The notes beneath the pieces were generated by a model. The model saw only the letters and a program-made list of their open reading frames with translations, did no database searches and was not told where the DNA came from. A stretch of 56,743 nucleotides of DNA, from NCBI GenBank assembly GCA_002083555.1, contig MSXN01000003.1, positions 1 through 56,743 on the forward strand, given 5' to 3'. Origin of the DNA: Nitrospira sp. ST-bin5 (lineage in GTDB: Bacteria; Nitrospirota; Nitrospiria; Nitrospirales; Nitrospiraceae). Positions 1-8,616 of this stretch are shown here, piece by piece. Within the stretch, counting starts at the first letter, position 1, and each line of letters begins with the position of its first letter. The translations under genes were made by a program, and so were the position numbers.

Positions 1-227
1 GTGAGGAAACGCCCGAACATCGGACTCTTGGTGAAGACCAGGGGGAGGACGCCCCGGACTTTCCCCTCTCCATCCTTGACCATCAAGTAGGGCGTCGCGT
101 GGCCGAATACCTTTCGAATAATACCCCGCCAGGCAAGCAGGTGATAGCCTGACGCCTGCGGGTGATTCAGTACGTACTGCTCCCACAAGGCTTCGTCATA
201 CGCATCCTGGAGGTGTACGATGTTCAC
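1..227 (-). CDS. FemAB-like (XrtA-associated) acyltransferase, N-terminal part
   Basis: This is the N-terminal 75 or so codons of a gene that continues past the left edge. The reading frame starts at a GTG at 227 (NIVHLQDAYDEALWEQYV...) and stays open to base 1. The pattern of a short lead-in, then HPQASGYHLLAWRGIIRKVFGH, then PYLMVKD and GVLPLVFTKSPMFGRF is typical of the GNAT-fold FemAB-like proteins found beside exosortase A loci. Their exact substrate is not established. The gene follows the sugar transferase ending at 271 with a 43-base gap. The frame is also open upstream of 227, so an earlier start overlapping that gene cannot be excluded. The family call rests on the N-terminus only. 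Confidence 0.7.
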   Translation of the reverse strand, partial: MNIVHLQDAYDEALWEQYVLNHPQASGYHLLAWRGIIRKVFGHATPYLMVKDGEGKVRGVLPLVFTKSPMFGRFL

Positions 228-270
228 GGGATTCCGCCTTATCGCGATTTCAGAAACTCTGCAGACGTTG

Positions 271-1506
271 CTAGACGGCCTGTCGCTCGCGGGGCTTGCG
301 AGATTCCATGACAGTCTGAATGGCCTTCTCCAAGGCCTGGCCCATCGCCGCCCACGAATACTGACTCTGAACGCGGGCCAACCCGTTGCCCGCCAGCCGG
401 CTCACCGTTTCCGGATCTGAAAGCAATCCCACAACCTTCTCCGCAAACGCCCGTGGTTCATCGGCAAGCAGCACCTCGCGACCGTCGGCGAGATCCAGTC
501 CATCGATGCTCAGCGATGTCGCCACGATCGGCTTCTGCATTGCCATCGCCGCGAGGATCTTGTTCTTCACCCCCGACCCGTATCTCAACGGACACACAAA
601 TACCGCGGCCTGACTCAAATAGGGCCGCACATCCTCGACTTTCCCCGTCACGTGAACGCCGGCCATTCGCCCCAGCTCCTTGACCCGGTCGGTCGGATCG
701 CTGCCGACGATCCAGAATTCCGCCTTGGGGCGTTGTTCAAGAATCAGAGGAAAGATCTCCTGCGCAAAAAACAGCGCCGCATCTTCATTGGGGGCATACC
801 CCATCACGCCGGTAAAGACAATCTTGTCGGCATCCACACGCGAATGGTCCGGTGCAAAATACCCCATATCGACGCCGTTCGTAATCGTGAGGGTGTTGAT
901 TCCCGTTGAGAGCTCGCCGAGCACCTGTTCATCGACAGACGAATTCGTGACTACCAGGCCGAACTTCCGCCCGAGGGAACCCTCCAGTTGTTGTATTTTC
1001 AACAGGTGGGCGGAGATGGCGAGATGCTGCCGCCACCCTCTGGTCGTCTTGAGCACTCTCCTGGCCATGAGGGTCATCGAATCATGCAGGTCGATAAATG
1101 CGGGAACGCCGAGTCCAGGGTCGACGTACTGCCCCATAGGGAGCAAGTCGACGTACATCAGATCGCAGCGATTCCTGGTACACATCTCACGAACCCTGCT
1201 GCGAATAGCCTGGTAATACTCCGGAAACCGGAAGCGCGTTTGAAAGTTAGCAGCCAAATGCAGCCTATGCCACTGCTGCCCCCACCAAGTCATGGCCGGC
1301 GGATCAGGCAAGATCTCAACTGTCGAGAACACTTTGGCTGCTGTGGGATCGCTCAGGAAGGACTGCTGCCGCTCGCCGGAAGAACAATAGGTAAGGAGAT
1401 ACAGTTCATGCTGCCGGGAGAGTTCCCGGCAGAGATTGAACAGCCGCGGAGACCCCGGCATCTTTGATGTCGCGGGAATATCTGGAGCCAATACGAGTAT
1501 TTTCAT
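271..1506 (-). CDS. Glycosyltransferase family 4, Stp1-like (XrtA-associated)
   Basis: A 411-residue cytosolic GT-B glycosyltransferase. The N-terminus (MKILVLAPDIPATSKMPGSPR) and the 'LLTYCSSGER' region look like the exosortase-A-associated sugar transferase family (TIGR03087 type). The C-terminal nucleotide-sugar half contains VFTGVMGYAPNEDA, FWIVGSDPT and GSGVKNKILAAMAMQKPIVAT. In this family the second Glu of the usual E-x7-E motif is replaced, here by Ala. I chose the ATG at 1506 rather than the TTG two codons upstream because it starts the beta-strand directly. It is probably co-transcribed with the sugar dehydrogenase upstream (gap 40 bases) and the FemAB-like gene downstream. Donor and acceptor sugars are unknown. 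Confidence 0.85.
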   Translation of the reverse strand: MKILVLAPDIPATSKMPGSPRLFNLCRELSRQHELYLLTYCSSGERQQSFLSDPTAAKVFSTVEILPDPPAMTWWGQQWHRLHLAANFQTRFRFPEYYQAIRSRVREMCTRNRCDLMYVDLLPMGQYVDPGLGVPAFIDLHDSMTLMARRVLKTTRGWRQHLAISAHLLKIQQLEGSLGRKFGLVVTNSSVDEQVLGELSTGINTLTITNGVDMGYFAPDHSRVDADKIVFTGVMGYAPNEDAALFFAQEIFPLILEQRPKAEFWIVGSDPTDRVKELGRMAGVHVTGKVEDVRPYLSQAAVFVCPLRYGSGVKNKILAAMAMQKPIVATSLSIDGLDLADGREVLLADEPRAFAEKVVGLLSDPETVSRLAGNGLARVQSQYSWAAMGQALEKAIQTVMESRKPRERQAV

Positions 1507-1546
1507 CGCCAACTACCCAGGGAAACAACGCACTCTCCTCGCCTCA

Positions 1547-2866
1547 TCACCAACAGATACCGTCATAGGACGCCGTCAGACCCTCCCGGCCTTCGATCCG
1601 CGCCAAGTCGATAATGAGCTGGTCCGGGCGCATGCGTTTCAGCGCCGGCAGGAACTCGGCCGACGCATATCCGACAACCACAACTTGGGCCGCATCCACG
1701 AGATCAGCCGCCTGGTCGACCAGCAGTGAAGACAAATGGGGAATATGCTCTTCGATAAACCGCTTATTCGCTCCGATCAAGCGGCTGGTCGCCACATTCT
1801 TATCATAGATTTTGACCTGAAAGCCCTTGCCGAGCAACGTCTCAATGACTTCGACCAGCGGACTCTCCCGGAGATCGTCGGTGTCCGGTTTGAACGTCAT
1901 ACCAAGAAATCCGACCTTTTTCTTTCCCAATCCCACGATCCGCTGAATCACGCCCTTAATATGCGCGGCATTGCTCTGCAAGATCGCATTCAACACCGGG
2001 ACATCCACATCCGTCCGTTTGGCCTGATATGACAGCGCGCGAAGATCTTTCGGAAGGCAGGATCCTCCAAACGCGAAACCCGGCTTCAAATACACTTTCG
2101 ACAGGTTCAACTTCGTATCTTGGCAGAAGATGTCCATGACCGCATGGCTGTCGATATCGAGCCGCTTGCAGATATTTCCGATCTCGTTCGCAAACGTCAC
2201 TTTCAGAGCATGAAATGCATTGTCGGAATATTTCACCATCTCTGCCGCCCGGATCGACGTCCGAATGGTCGGCGCGGTGATACCAGCATAGATTTCTTCC
2301 ACCACATCCCCCTCGCCGGCCTGCCGCTCGCCGATCACAATCTTCGGAGGATGGTAATAATCTTTCACCGAGGTTCCCTCCCGGAGAAACTCGGGGTTGT
2401 AACAGACAAACAACCCGTTACCGACCGTCTTTCCCGAAAATTTCTCAAGAATGGGGATCGCCACGTCCTCCGTCGTTCCCGGCAGAGTCGTGCTTCGAAA
2501 CACCACCGTATGCGGAGTCTTCTTGTCGCGCAGCGCCTTGCCGATATCTTCGCACACCCGCTTCATGTGCGTGAGATCGAGACTGCCGTTGGCCTGGCTC
2601 GGCGTCCCCACGCAAATGAACGAGACATCGGTGTTCTGGATTCCTTCAGCCGATGACACCGTGGCTTGTAACAACCCTTGCTTCTGAGCTTTGGCGATAA
2701 AGTCCGAGATGTCGGGTTCAACGATGGGAGCGGCCCCTGAATTGATCGAGGCCACCTTGTCGGCATTGACGTCGACGCCCCAGACCGTGTGCCCACTGGA
2801 GGCCAGACAGCCCGCCGAAACAGTTCCCACATACCCCAGGCCGAAGACACTGATTTTCATCCCCAT
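1547..2866 (-). CDS. algD: GDP-mannose 6-dehydrogenase-like (AlgD-type) sugar-nucleotide dehydrogenase
   Basis: A 439-residue NAD-dependent four-electron dehydrogenase that oxidises C6 of a nucleotide hexose to a uronate. The Rossmann glycine motif is at the N-terminus (VFGLGYVGTVSAGCLA). The catalytic Cys is near residue 270 in GFAFGGSCLPKDLRAL. The text around it (FCQDTKLNLSKVYLKPGFAFGGSC), DDLRESPLVEVIE and the C-terminal ending GICW are strongly like Pseudomonas AlgD, so GDP-mannose is the favoured substrate. UDP-glucose cannot be excluded, because the next gene is a UDP-glucuronate decarboxylase-like enzyme. Start: the ATG at 2866 has a GAGGAG site about 6 bases upstream; a GTG one codon earlier and an ATG at 2860 are alternatives. 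Confidence 0.85.
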   Translation of the reverse strand: MGMKISVFGLGYVGTVSAGCLASSGHTVWGVDVNADKVASINSGAAPIVEPDISDFIAKAQKQGLLQATVSSAEGIQNTDVSFICVGTPSQANGSLDLTHMKRVCEDIGKALRDKKTPHTVVFRSTTLPGTTEDVAIPILEKFSGKTVGNGLFVCYNPEFLREGTSVKDYYHPPKIVIGERQAGEGDVVEEIYAGITAPTIRTSIRAAEMVKYSDNAFHALKVTFANEIGNICKRLDIDSHAVMDIFCQDTKLNLSKVYLKPGFAFGGSCLPKDLRALSYQAKRTDVDVPVLNAILQSNAAHIKGVIQRIVGLGKKKVGFLGMTFKPDTDDLRESPLVEVIETLLGKGFQVKIYDKNVATSRLIGANKRFIEEHIPHLSSLLVDQAADLVDAAQVVVVGYASAEFLPALKRMRPDQLIIDLARIEGREGLTASYDGICW

Positions 2867-2922
2867 CACGCTCTCCTCGCTCTAGACTCGCTCATTCGGT
2901 TCTTTCTGCCGACACAGAGCTA

Positions 2923-3927
2923 TCAAATGACCTGGCGGAAGTACTCGATCGTCTTTCGCAGGCCGTCCTCCAACTCGACTTTCGGCTCCCATCCGAGAAA
3001 TTCCTTGGCGCGCCGAATATCCGGCCGGCGCACCTTGGGATCATCTATCGGCAAGGGCTTATGCTCGATCTTGCTCTTCGAGCCAGTGAGCTTGAGCACC
3101 AATTCCGCAATCTGCTTCACCGTCAACTCCCGTGGATTCCCGATGTTCACGGGGTCATGCATCGTTTCCTTCAGCGGCTGGTCTGACTTCGTCAGGAACG
3201 TGGATCGGTCGGTTCTTTGAGCCACAGACTTGTCCGAATCGATCAGCAGAAGCTCCGTTATGCCCCGCACAAGATCATCGACATAGCAGAAGCTGCGCGT
3301 CTGGTTCCCATCCCCGAAAATGGTCAGCGCTTTACCTTGGAGCGCTTGCACGACAAAATTCGACACCACCCGGCCGTCGTGCGGACGCATCCGCGGGCCA
3401 TAGGTATTGAAGATACGGACAATCCTGGTATCCACGCCATGGTAACGGTGATAGGCCATCGTCATGGCTTCGGCAAAGCGTTTCGCTTCATCATACACAC
3501 CACGCGCGCCGATCGGATTCACATTCCCCCAGTAGGATTCCGGCTGCGGATTGAGCAAGGGATCGCCATAAACCTCAGAGGTACTGGCGAGCAGCAGTCG
3601 CGCTCCTTTCGCCTTGGCCAAGCCCAACACTTTATGCGTACCCAGCGCCCCGACTTTCAGCGTCGCAATGGGCATCTCAAGATAGTCTTGCGGGCTCGCC
3701 GGGGAAGCAAAGTGCAAGATCGCGTCGAGTTGCCCGTCGATGTGAATGTAGTCACAGATGTTGTACTTGATAAAACTGAACTTGGGGTTCCCCAGTAAAT
3801 GCGTGATATTTTCAACACGTCCGGTAATCAGGTTGTCCATGGCCACAACCTCGTGGCCTTTGCCGATCAAAAGATCGCTCAAGTGACTCCCGAGAAATCC
3901 CGCACCGCCTGTAATCAGTATCCGCAT
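2923..3927 (-). CDS. UDP-glucuronate decarboxylase-like SDR (UXS family)
   Basis: A 334-residue extended short-chain dehydrogenase. It has GGAGFLGSH at the N-terminus, HFASPASPQDYLEMPIATLKVG (UXS hallmark), the STSEVYG serine/threonine site, Tyr145 and Lys149 in YDEAK, and RIFNTYGPRMRPHDGRVVSNF. This family converts UDP-glucuronate to UDP-xylose, so the product may feed a xylose donor to the glycosyltransferases nearby. Compared with ordinary UXS it carries about 28 extra residues, roughly 229-257, between the CYVDDLVRGI segment and the PVNIGNP segment. The ATG at 3927 has AAGGAG 9 bases upstream. It follows the carbamoyltransferase after a 293-base gap. Confidence 0.85.
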   Translation of the reverse strand: MRILITGGAGFLGSHLSDLLIGKGHEVVAMDNLITGRVENITHLLGNPKFSFIKYNICDYIHIDGQLDAILHFASPASPQDYLEMPIATLKVGALGTHKVLGLAKAKGARLLLASTSEVYGDPLLNPQPESYWGNVNPIGARGVYDEAKRFAEAMTMAYHRYHGVDTRIVRIFNTYGPRMRPHDGRVVSNFVVQALQGKALTIFGDGNQTRSFCYVDDLVRGITELLLIDSDKSVAQRTDRSTFLTKSDQPLKETMHDPVNIGNPRELTVKQIAELVLKLTGSKSKIEHKPLPIDDPKVRRPDIRRAKEFLGWEPKVELEDGLRKTIEYFRQVI

Positions 3928-4220
3928 GGATCTACACTCCTTCTTCTGGAAACGTCATCGCTCTTCCTCGACCAATGGCCATGACCGGTTGAGCTGCAGA
4001 AATCAATTGCCCGTGAACCAATTTACACGCGTCGCAGAGGATGCACCATTCTATTCTATTTTCCAGAACTCATCGGACTCTCACCCGTCAATTTGCGGAT
4101 AGCCTTCACGGATGTGCTCGAGTCAACTCTGTGGATCCTGCCGCTGACAGAGACGGCAGGGTCGGACTCCCGGTTATTGTCACAGACGTGAACGATACAA
4201 CTGTCGTCCCTTCGACAGGC
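3928..4220 (-). other. Intergenic region with two small hairpins
   Basis: This is the 293-base gap between the carbamoyltransferase stop and the UXS-like start, the largest within the left part of the cluster. It holds no convincing gene. Two inverted repeats sit next to the carbamoyltransferase stop. One is CTGTCG/CGACAG at 4201-4218, 6 bp with a 6-base loop, directly after the stop. The other is CCTGCCG/CGGCAGG at 4137-4160, 7 bp with a 10-base loop. Neither is followed by a T-run on the minus strand, so a classical terminator is not supported. Further on there is an AT-rich stretch near 4045-4065 with a doubled TAGAAT on the minus strand, but no properly spaced -35 element was found. Confidence 0.35.
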
Positions 4221-6068
4221 CTAGTCGAGTTCAAACTCATTCTTCCAGTCAGTATCCCCTTCAAGCGGCTTCTGATCTGTCTTATACAGCACACAGTTCT
4301 CCAACACGAGCACATCCATCTCCGTCCGCATGAAACAGCGAAACGCATCTTCGGGAGTATGCACAATCGGCTCGCCTCGCACATTGAACGAGGTATTCAC
4401 CAGCACGGCATAGCCGGTTTGCGCCTCAAAGGCTTTCAGCAACTTATGGTATCGAGGGTTGGTCTCTTCGTGGACCGTTTGGACTCGCGCGGAATAATCC
4501 AGATGCGTGACCGAGGGAATGTCTGATCGTTGAACGTTCAGGAGATCGATACCCCATAAATCTTTTTGCGTCGTCGTCTTGGGACACCGGCGTTTCTCGA
4601 GGACCGGAGCCACGATGAGCATGTACGGACTATCGGATTGCAAGTCAAAGTAGTCCGAGACCCGCTCCCGGAGCACCGAGGGAGCAAAGGGTCGAAACGA
4701 CTCGCGATACTTAATCTTGAGATTCATCACCGACTGCATCTTGGTACTGCGGGCATCCCCAAGAATACTTCGCCCCCCGAGGGATCGCGGACCGAATTCC
4801 ATCCGGCCCTGCAGCCATCCCACCACCTTTTCAGCCGCAAGATCTTTGGCCACTTGCTCGAACAACGCCGCATCATCAAGCCGGACATACGGCGCCTCTT
4901 TCGATCGCAAGAATGCCTCGATCTCGGCGTTGGTAAACGAGGGGCCCAGATAGGTCCCCTTCATCTTGTCATGCTTGTTATCCGACAGGCGGGGCTTGCC
5001 TTCAAACTGATGCCACACGGATAAGGCCGCTCCGAGGGCTCCTCCTGCATCACCGGCCGCAGGCTGAATCCACAGACCTTTGTGCGGCCCCTCTCGCAGG
5101 ATTCGGCCGTTTCCCACACAATTCAGTGCAACCCCTCCGGCTAAACACAAGTTCTCCACGCCGGTCTCACGATGCAGCGTCCGGGCCAAACGGAGCATCA
5201 CTTCTTCGGTCACTTCCTGAACAGATCGAGCCAAATCCATCTCGCGTTGCCCTAACTTGGCCTCCGGCGTACGAGGCGGGCCGCCGAAAATATGGTCGAA
5301 CTTCCTGCTCGTCATCGTGAGGCCCGTGCAATAGTTGAAGTACTCCATGTTCAAACGGAACGTCCCGTCTGGCTTCACATCGATCAAATGCTCATAGATG
5401 GCCTTGACGTACTTCGGCTCGCCATACGGGGCAAGCCCCATCACCTTGTACTCGCCGGAATTGACCTTGAATCCAGTGTAGTAGGTGAACGCGGAGTACA
5501 GCAGACCCAAGGAATGCGGGAACGGAATCTCCCACAATGGAGTGAGTGCATTTCCCTTCCCCTGCCAGGCCGATGTCGTCGCCCATTCCCCCACCCCATC
5601 CATACAGAGCACCACCGCCGAATCGTAGGGGGACGCAAAAAATGCGGACGCGGCATGAGATTCGTGATGTTCTGAAAACAGCAGCTGAGGCAACTCGCTC
5701 TTGGCCATTCCTTCCCCATGCTTCAGAAACTCATCCCGAAGGAGGGTCTTCAGGAGCAGTTTTTCTTTCATCCACACCGGCATCGCGGCAAGAAACGACT
5801 GGAGGCCGGCCGGGGCAAACGCCAGGTAGGTTTCCAATAAGCGCTCGAACTTCACCAGCGGCTTGTCGTAGAAGACCAGCCGATCGACATCCTTGAATCG
5901 AATCCCGCCCGCCTGCAGGCAATAGTCGATCGCCCGGTGGGGAAACCCCGGATCATGCTTCTTCCTGGTAAATCGCTCTTCTTGAGCCGCGGCGACAATC
6001 TCGCCATCGCGCACGAGGCACGCGGCACTATCGTGATAATACGCTGAGATCCCAATAATGTTTGTCAT
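4221..6068 (-). CDS. Carbamoyltransferase, NodU/CmcH family
   Basis: A 615-residue O-carbamoyltransferase of full family length. The N-terminal Kae1-like domain has GISAYYHDSAACLV and EERFTRKKHDPGFP, followed by the metal-binding HHESHAASAFF and DGVGEWATTS motifs near residues 130-165. The C-terminal YrdC-like domain contains QGRMEFGPRSLGGRSIL and VNTSFNVRGEPIVHTPEDA. Such enzymes use carbamoyl phosphate and ATP to carbamoylate a sugar hydroxyl. Here the likely acceptor is a sugar of the exopolysaccharide or its lipid-linked precursor (inference from context). It lies 70 bases after a GT4 gene and probably shares its transcript. Confidence 0.92.
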   Translation of the reverse strand: MTNIIGISAYYHDSAACLVRDGEIVAAAQEERFTRKKHDPGFPHRAIDYCLQAGGIRFKDVDRLVFYDKPLVKFERLLETYLAFAPAGLQSFLAAMPVWMKEKLLLKTLLRDEFLKHGEGMAKSELPQLLFSEHHESHAASAFFASPYDSAVVLCMDGVGEWATTSAWQGKGNALTPLWEIPFPHSLGLLYSAFTYYTGFKVNSGEYKVMGLAPYGEPKYVKAIYEHLIDVKPDGTFRLNMEYFNYCTGLTMTSRKFDHIFGGPPRTPEAKLGQREMDLARSVQEVTEEVMLRLARTLHRETGVENLCLAGGVALNCVGNGRILREGPHKGLWIQPAAGDAGGALGAALSVWHQFEGKPRLSDNKHDKMKGTYLGPSFTNAEIEAFLRSKEAPYVRLDDAALFEQVAKDLAAEKVVGWLQGRMEFGPRSLGGRSILGDARSTKMQSVMNLKIKYRESFRPFAPSVLRERVSDYFDLQSDSPYMLIVAPVLEKRRCPKTTTQKDLWGIDLLNVQRSDIPSVTHLDYSARVQTVHEETNPRYHKLLKAFEAQTGYAVLVNTSFNVRGEPIVHTPEDAFRCFMRTEMDVLVLENCVLYKTDQKPLEGDTDWKNEFELD

Positions 6069-6138
6069 ACGCTTCTTCTCTTCCTGGTGAACGTCCTCGA
6101 ACCAATAGGCTCCACCATGCTACGGCGGGCCGGCGGAT

Positions 6139-7281
6139 TTATCCAAGCAGATTCATGAATGTCGCTTCGTACCGTGCAGAAGCCACTTCCCATTGAAAAT
6201 GCTTTCTCACGGTTTCATACCCTGCACGGGCCAGCTGTTCCGCCAGCACAGGATCGGTCCAGACTTTTCGGATGGCATCACACAGGGCTTGAGGGTTCTC
6301 GGGTTCCACCAGAATCCCGTTATGGCCGTCTTCAATAATCTCAGGAATCCCGCCGACGGCCGATGCCACAACCGGTTTCATACTGGAAAACGCCTCCAAT
6401 ATGGCGATCCCGAACGGTTCAGCGCGCGAGGGCAAAACCAGAAGCGTACATTGGCGCAACAATTTCTTGACACCGAGGCGGTCCTGCGATCCAAGAAATT
6501 TCACCTTTTGCGTCAGGCCCAACTGCAAGACGAGCTCTTCGAGCTGCCCCCGAAGGGGACCGTCTCCGGCCAGCCACAATTCCATCTCGGGATGAGTCTG
6601 ACTGAGTAGCCGGAAGGCCTTGATCAGCACGTCCACGGCTTTCCTGGGCTGCAGCAGAGCAATACACAAAACAAATCGCCCGCCCGGCGCCGCATCCCGT
6701 TCCTCCTCATCAAACTCCTCGAGATCAACCGCATTATGAATAGCGGAAGACTTGGCCTGCAGTCCGGGAAACCTTGTCAACGCCGCATTCAGAGTGCTCC
6801 GGGATGGAGCGACAAGCCAGTCGGCAGAATTGATGAGGACCTGAAGCGCCCGTGGATACCGGCTTTCGGGCACTCCCTTAGGGAAGAGATCCCCGCCATG
6901 CACTGAGATCACCAGTTTGAACCGGCACAAAGGGCGAAGGAATGAGAAGTAGACCCCGGACCCGATCGGGTAGTGAATGTTTACGATATCGATATTGTGT
7001 CGAACCAGGAGTGTATGAAGTTGATGAAGGGTATGAAGGAGATAGAATGCAAACCCCAATACAGATTTGACCGGAGCTTCCGGAACGAAGGGATTCCGAA
7101 GATTGAGTTCGTATCCAGGGAAATTCCACTTCGTCACAGTCGGCTTCAACGAAGGCGCTTCCCCCGGATGAAGAAACCACACCTGGTGCCCGGCCTTCTG
7201 CAGCTGTCGCGCTACATTCCCTACGACCGACGCCACGCCGCCGACTTCTTGATCCCATGGCACGACTAAGAGCACATTCAT
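6139..7281 (-). CDS. Glycosyltransferase family 4
   Basis: A 380-residue GT-B enzyme. The N-terminal domain opens with MNVLLVVPWDQEVGGVASVVG. The C-terminal domain has FVLCIALLQPRKAVDVLIKAF, ELWLAGDGPLRGQLE and the E-x7-E motif EPFGIAILE followed by AFSSMKPVVASAVGG. The ATG at 7281 overlaps the previous gene's stop as ATGA (7278-7281), which indicates translational coupling. An in-frame start about 20 codons upstream would overlap that gene and is less likely. It transfers an unknown sugar during cytosolic assembly of the repeat unit or glycan chain. Confidence 0.87.
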   Translation of the reverse strand: MNVLLVVPWDQEVGGVASVVGNVARQLQKAGHQVWFLHPGEAPSLKPTVTKWNFPGYELNLRNPFVPEAPVKSVLGFAFYLLHTLHQLHTLLVRHNIDIVNIHYPIGSGVYFSFLRPLCRFKLVISVHGGDLFPKGVPESRYPRALQVLINSADWLVAPSRSTLNAALTRFPGLQAKSSAIHNAVDLEEFDEEERDAAPGGRFVLCIALLQPRKAVDVLIKAFRLLSQTHPEMELWLAGDGPLRGQLEELVLQLGLTQKVKFLGSQDRLGVKKLLRQCTLLVLPSRAEPFGIAILEAFSSMKPVVASAVGGIPEIIEDGHNGILVEPENPQALCDAIRKVWTDPVLAEQLARAGYETVRKHFQWEVASARYEATFMNLLG

Positions 7282-8597
7282 CGGCGCTCTCCGCACGGAC
7301 TTATCGGGGAGGTTTTTATCGCGGCAATCGTTGACTCCCACCGTTGGATCATCACGTCCAAACTGAATTCCTTGCGGGCAACCTCCTGCCCGCGTAGGGC
7401 AACGCTATACAAGGCCTCAGGGTTGCCGGCGAACTCCGTGAGGCGGTGCGCAAGTGTGACGGAGTCCGCTTTGGGGATGAGGGGCAAATCGGCAAGTTTG
7501 GCGACCTCGATGGCTCCGCCGCTCCCTGTGGTCAGCACCGCGCAGCCGGCCAGCATCGCTTCAACCATCACAAGAGGAAGGCCTTCCTCCCTGGTACTCA
7601 CAAACACCAGAATGTCATGGGATTTGTACACGTCCGGCATGCGATCGTGCGGGACCTTTCCAAGAAATGTGACGGCTCCGGTTAACCCCAGCTCCTGAAC
7701 GCGCCCCCGGATGCCATCAAGATACTCGCCGGGATTATCTCCGGCAACGGAAAGCGTCAGACGGGAACGGACCTGCGGGGGTATGTGCCCAAAGGCTTCC
7801 ACGGCCGTATGCAGCCCGCGGTCTGGAGTAATCTGCCCCGCATAGAGAAGGCGGATCGGGCCTTCCATGCCATGGCGGCGCACGGGGGCCAGAAAGCGAT
7901 CGACGGGAACACCGCCAAAGATGATTTCAGAAGAAGGGAACGTGAGGCCGGCATCGCGATAGAGCGCACGCAAGAACTCACTGACAAACACCATATGACG
8001 GGGCTGGTTCGGAAACAGCCTGGTCGGAATTCCTTCGGAGGCGACCTGTCGCTCCCATCTTCGTCCCCACCATTTCAAGACAGGCTGAATCGGCTTGGGC
8101 CCCCAGCTCCCATTCCACACACCCTCCCAAAATGGCGCCACTTTTTCTCCGGCCGCTCCATACTCGTTGATCATCCACGGGTGTTCGATCCAATGAATAT
8201 CCGGAATATGCCGTTCTCCAGGCATCGGGAGCAAATTCATCGCAAGACCGTTCATGCTCCACCAATTCACGATGTCCGGCTTGAATTCAGACAAAATCCT
8301 GGCAAACCGCCGGGCATCCGCCAGCTGCCGCCTGGCCTGTACAAGCGTCCAAGGCCTGCCCGGAGACTGCGGCCCATACGAATAGATATCGAGCCACCGG
8401 TCCACACGGACCCCCTCGATTTCCTCCGTGGGGCGGGGAAATTCCCCAGAAGAATCCATCGGCATGCCATACACACTCGTGAGCACACGAATGTCGTGAC
8501 CACGCCGCTGCATAGTTTCGGCCACCTGCTTACATCGGACCTCGTAGCCTCCCCGATAGTGTGGAGGATAGAAATTGCTGACCATCAGGATCTTCAT
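7278..8597 (-). CDS. Glycosyltransferase family 4
   Basis: A 439-residue GT-B enzyme. The N-terminus MKILMVSNFYPPHYRGGYEV is the classic GT4 acceptor-domain opening. The donor domain contains IRLLYAGQITPDRGLHTAVEAF, LSVAGDNPGEYLDG, VTFLGKVPHDRMPDVY and the E-x7-E motif EGLPLVMVE. A roughly 60-residue tryptophan-rich insert in the first half (EHPWMINEYG, FWEGVWNGSWG) is longer than usual and may shape the acceptor site. It is coupled to the next gene by the ATGA overlap and follows another GT4 with only 19 bases between. Confidence 0.87.
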   Translation of the reverse strand: MKILMVSNFYPPHYRGGYEVRCKQVAETMQRRGHDIRVLTSVYGMPMDSSGEFPRPTEEIEGVRVDRWLDIYSYGPQSPGRPWTLVQARRQLADARRFARILSEFKPDIVNWWSMNGLAMNLLPMPGERHIPDIHWIEHPWMINEYGAAGEKVAPFWEGVWNGSWGPKPIQPVLKWWGRRWERQVASEGIPTRLFPNQPRHMVFVSEFLRALYRDAGLTFPSSEIIFGGVPVDRFLAPVRRHGMEGPIRLLYAGQITPDRGLHTAVEAFGHIPPQVRSRLTLSVAGDNPGEYLDGIRGRVQELGLTGAVTFLGKVPHDRMPDVYKSHDILVFVSTREEGLPLVMVEAMLAGCAVLTTGSGGAIEVAKLADLPLIPKADSVTLAHRLTEFAGNPEALYSVALRGQEVARKEFSLDVMIQRWESTIAAIKTSPISPCGERR

Positions 8598-8616
8598 GGC
8601 ATATCCATCAATCCCT

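Noticed and set aside
4030..4140. Possible promoter with TTGACG and TAGAAT on the minus strand
   Set aside because: The two elements are about 27 bases apart, far from the 16-18 needed.
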